Assembly: GCA_003219395.1 (NCBI GenBank)
Contig: QHOR01000246.1
Coordinates: forward strand, 1 to 6,346
Direction: 5' to 3'
Origin: Verrucomicrobiota bacterium
GTDB taxonomy: Bacteria; Verrucomicrobiota; Verrucomicrobiia; Chthoniobacterales; UBA10450
Length of the DNA: 6,346 bases
Part shown: positions 5,334 to 6,346 of the stretch, one piece after another
Numbering within the stretch: position 1 is the first letter of the stretch
Layout: each line of letters opens with the position of its first letter
Position numbers and translations under genes: made by a program
The notes under the pieces: generated by a model
What the model was told of the DNA's origin: nothing
The model's database searches: none
The model's input: only the letters and a program-made list of their open reading frames with translations

Positions 5334-6236
5334 ATGCATATGCAAACCGCCACACAATCGTTCATCGACATTCCGGGAATAAAAAAGCTCCGCAGCGGCA
5401 AGGTGCGCGAAGTCTTTGACCTTGGCGACACGCTATTGTTTGTCGTAACCGATCGCATCTCTGCTTTTGATGTAATCCTGCCCGATCCAATTCCGCACAA
5501 AGGCGCGGTCCTGAACCAAATTTCCGCGTTTTGGTTTAATCGTTTCGAGACGATTCAGAATCACCTTGTCGCAGCCAATTTCGAGGACTTCCCGAAGCAG
5601 TTGCAACCGTTCCGCGAGCAACTCGCCGGCCGTTCCATGATCGTTAGGAAAACCAAGCCGCTCCCAGTTGAGTGCGTAGTGCGCGGTTATCTTGCTGGCT
5701 CCGGATGGAAAGAATATCAGGAATCGCAGAGCGTTTGCGGAATAAAACTTCCATCAGGCCTAGAGCTCGCGTCGCAACTGCCGGAGCCGATCTTCACGCC
5801 GGCGACGAAGGCGGAGGAAGGTCATGACGAGAATATCGATATGACACGATGTGCTCAGATTCTGGGCGATGAAACCGCCGATCGCGTGCAGAAATTGAGT
5901 CTGGAAATCTATTCGCGCGGCCGCGAGCATGCGGCACAGAAGGGACTTATCGTTGCGGATACGAAATTCGAGTTCGGCACTGTCGACGGAAAACTGCTTT
6001 TGATCGATGAATGCCTCACGCCGGATTCGTCCCGGTTTTGGCCGAAAGATGAATACGTCGTCGGGCAGAGCCCGCCCAGTTTTGATAAACAATTCGTGCG
6101 CGATTATTTGGAGACACTCGATTGGGATAAGACTCCACCTGCGCCGCGTCTGCCGAAGGACGTAATCGAGAAAACATCGGCGAAATACCTCGAGGCTTTC
6201 CGTCGTTTAACTGATAGCGAGCTGGCGATCGGGTAG
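5334..6236 (+). CDS. purC: Phosphoribosylaminoimidazole-succinocarboxamide synthase (SAICAR synthetase)
   Basis: PurC joins CAIR and aspartate with ATP hydrolysis to form SAICAR in de novo purine synthesis in the cytoplasm. The 300-residue product is of the longer SAICAR synthetase type (near 300 rather than about 240 residues). Visible family blocks: the ATP-binding loop RSGKVREVFDLGD (20-32), VVTDRISAFDVILPDPIPHK (37-56), the first signature PVECVVRGYLAGSGWKEY (111-128), TPATKAEEGHDENID (155-169), the second signature LIVADTKFEFG (205-215), and DECLTPDSSRFWP (225-237). All are intact and the gene is complete. Start is ATG at 5334; ATG at 5340 (MQTATQSF) is equally possible because neither has a Shine-Dalgarno sequence. 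It is divergent from rlmI and no other pur gene is visible; the next gene downstream is beyond the window. Confidence 0.97.
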   Translation: MHMQTATQSFIDIPGIKKLRSGKVREVFDLGDTLLFVVTDRISAFDVILPDPIPHKGAVLNQISAFWFNRFETIQNHLVAANFEDFPKQLQPFREQLAGRSMIVRKTKPLPVECVVRGYLAGSGWKEYQESQSVCGIKLPSGLELASQLPEPIFTPATKAEEGHDENIDMTRCAQILGDETADRVQKLSLEIYSRGREHAAQKGLIVADTKFEFGTVDGKLLLIDECLTPDSSRFWPKDEYVVGQSPPSFDKQFVRDYLETLDWDKTPPAPRLPKDVIEKTSAKYLEAFRRLTDSELAIG

Positions 6237-6259
6237 AATCCGACCCAATCGAGTTTTAG

Positions 6260-6312
6260 ATGAGATCGTTTGCGCTGCTTCGCTAAATGAAGCAAGGAGT
6301 GAGCAATCTCAT
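6260..6312 (+). terminator. Nested hairpin downstream of purC, probable terminator or palindromic repeat
   Basis: The outer arms ATGAGAT (6260-6266) and ATCTCAT (6306-6312) pair perfectly, reinforced by TGC (6271-6273) with GCA (6303-6305). An inner 6-bp stem TGCTTC (6276-6281)/GAAGCA (6289-6294) closes a 7-nt loop. The structure begins 24 nt after the purC stop, and a T-rich stretch follows (TTTAGTTCTT, then TTTTTATAATT to the window end). It could serve as a terminator, although the nested, A/T-containing stem looks more like a dispersed palindromic repeat recruited for that role. Confidence 0.5.
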
Positions 6313-6346
6313 TTAGTTCTTGATTATCGTTTTTATAATTATCTTT

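Noticed and set aside
1..6346. Possibility of a defence island, CRISPR array, toxin-antitoxin pair or biosynthetic cluster.
   Set aside because: No regularly spaced repeats, nuclease, toxin or biosynthetic signature motifs are visible; the recognisable genes are housekeeping.

Overview
The window reads as a piece of bacterial chromosome made of ordinary housekeeping genes plus one small uncharacterised membrane-protein module. I see no tRNA, rRNA, CRISPR array, phage gene or transposase. The organism cannot be fixed from 6.3 kb. Several things fit a Verrucomicrobiota-like soil bacterium: moderate-to-high GC, weak or absent Shine-Dalgarno sequences at most starts, GatC/GatA (indirect aminoacylation), a long (about 300 residue) SAICAR synthetase, and short palindromic repeats of the 'GCAAGATGC' and 'GAGCGAAGCGAA...TCAGAATGAC' types between genes. 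This placement is tentative.

Layout, left to right. Positions 1-915 (minus) hold the N-terminal part of a polytopic GT87/DUF2029-type glycosyltransferase that runs off the left edge. Positions 916-1074 are intergenic and contain a 91-bp element with imperfect 27-bp terminal inverted repeats (936-1026). Positions 1075-2544 are gatA and 2541-2831 are gatC, both minus, with stop and start overlapping as ATGA. Upstream of gatC on the same strand, nearly contiguous, lie a 115-residue coiled-coil protein with a C-terminal membrane anchor (2841-3188) and a second coiled-coil/membrane-anchor unit (3188-3771). The second unit looks like one gene split by a -1 frameshift into a coiled-coil half (3430-3771) and an anchor half (3188-3412). 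Positions 3772-4028 are non-coding and carry three hairpin-forming sequences with the core AAGAT/ATCTT. Positions 4029-5258 (minus) encode an RlmI-family 23S rRNA cytosine methyltransferase. A 75-bp divergent gap (5259-5333), itself an inverted-repeat structure, separates it from purC (5334-6236, plus). A nested hairpin followed by a T-rich stretch (6260-6346) closes the window and probably terminates purC.

The minus-strand genes from about 3771 down to 1 could form one transcription unit: coiled-coil/anchor protein(s), gatC, gatA, then (across the repeat element) the glycosyltransferase. GatC and GatA are two of the three subunits of the tRNA-dependent amidotransferase; gatB is not in the window. 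RlmI and PurC are divergently transcribed and functionally unrelated. Nothing here is clearly a new system. The parts most worth a second look are the pair of tail-anchored coiled-coil proteins fused to the gatCA operon, the frameshift in one of them, and the way nearly every intergenic gap is filled by a different small palindromic repeat.
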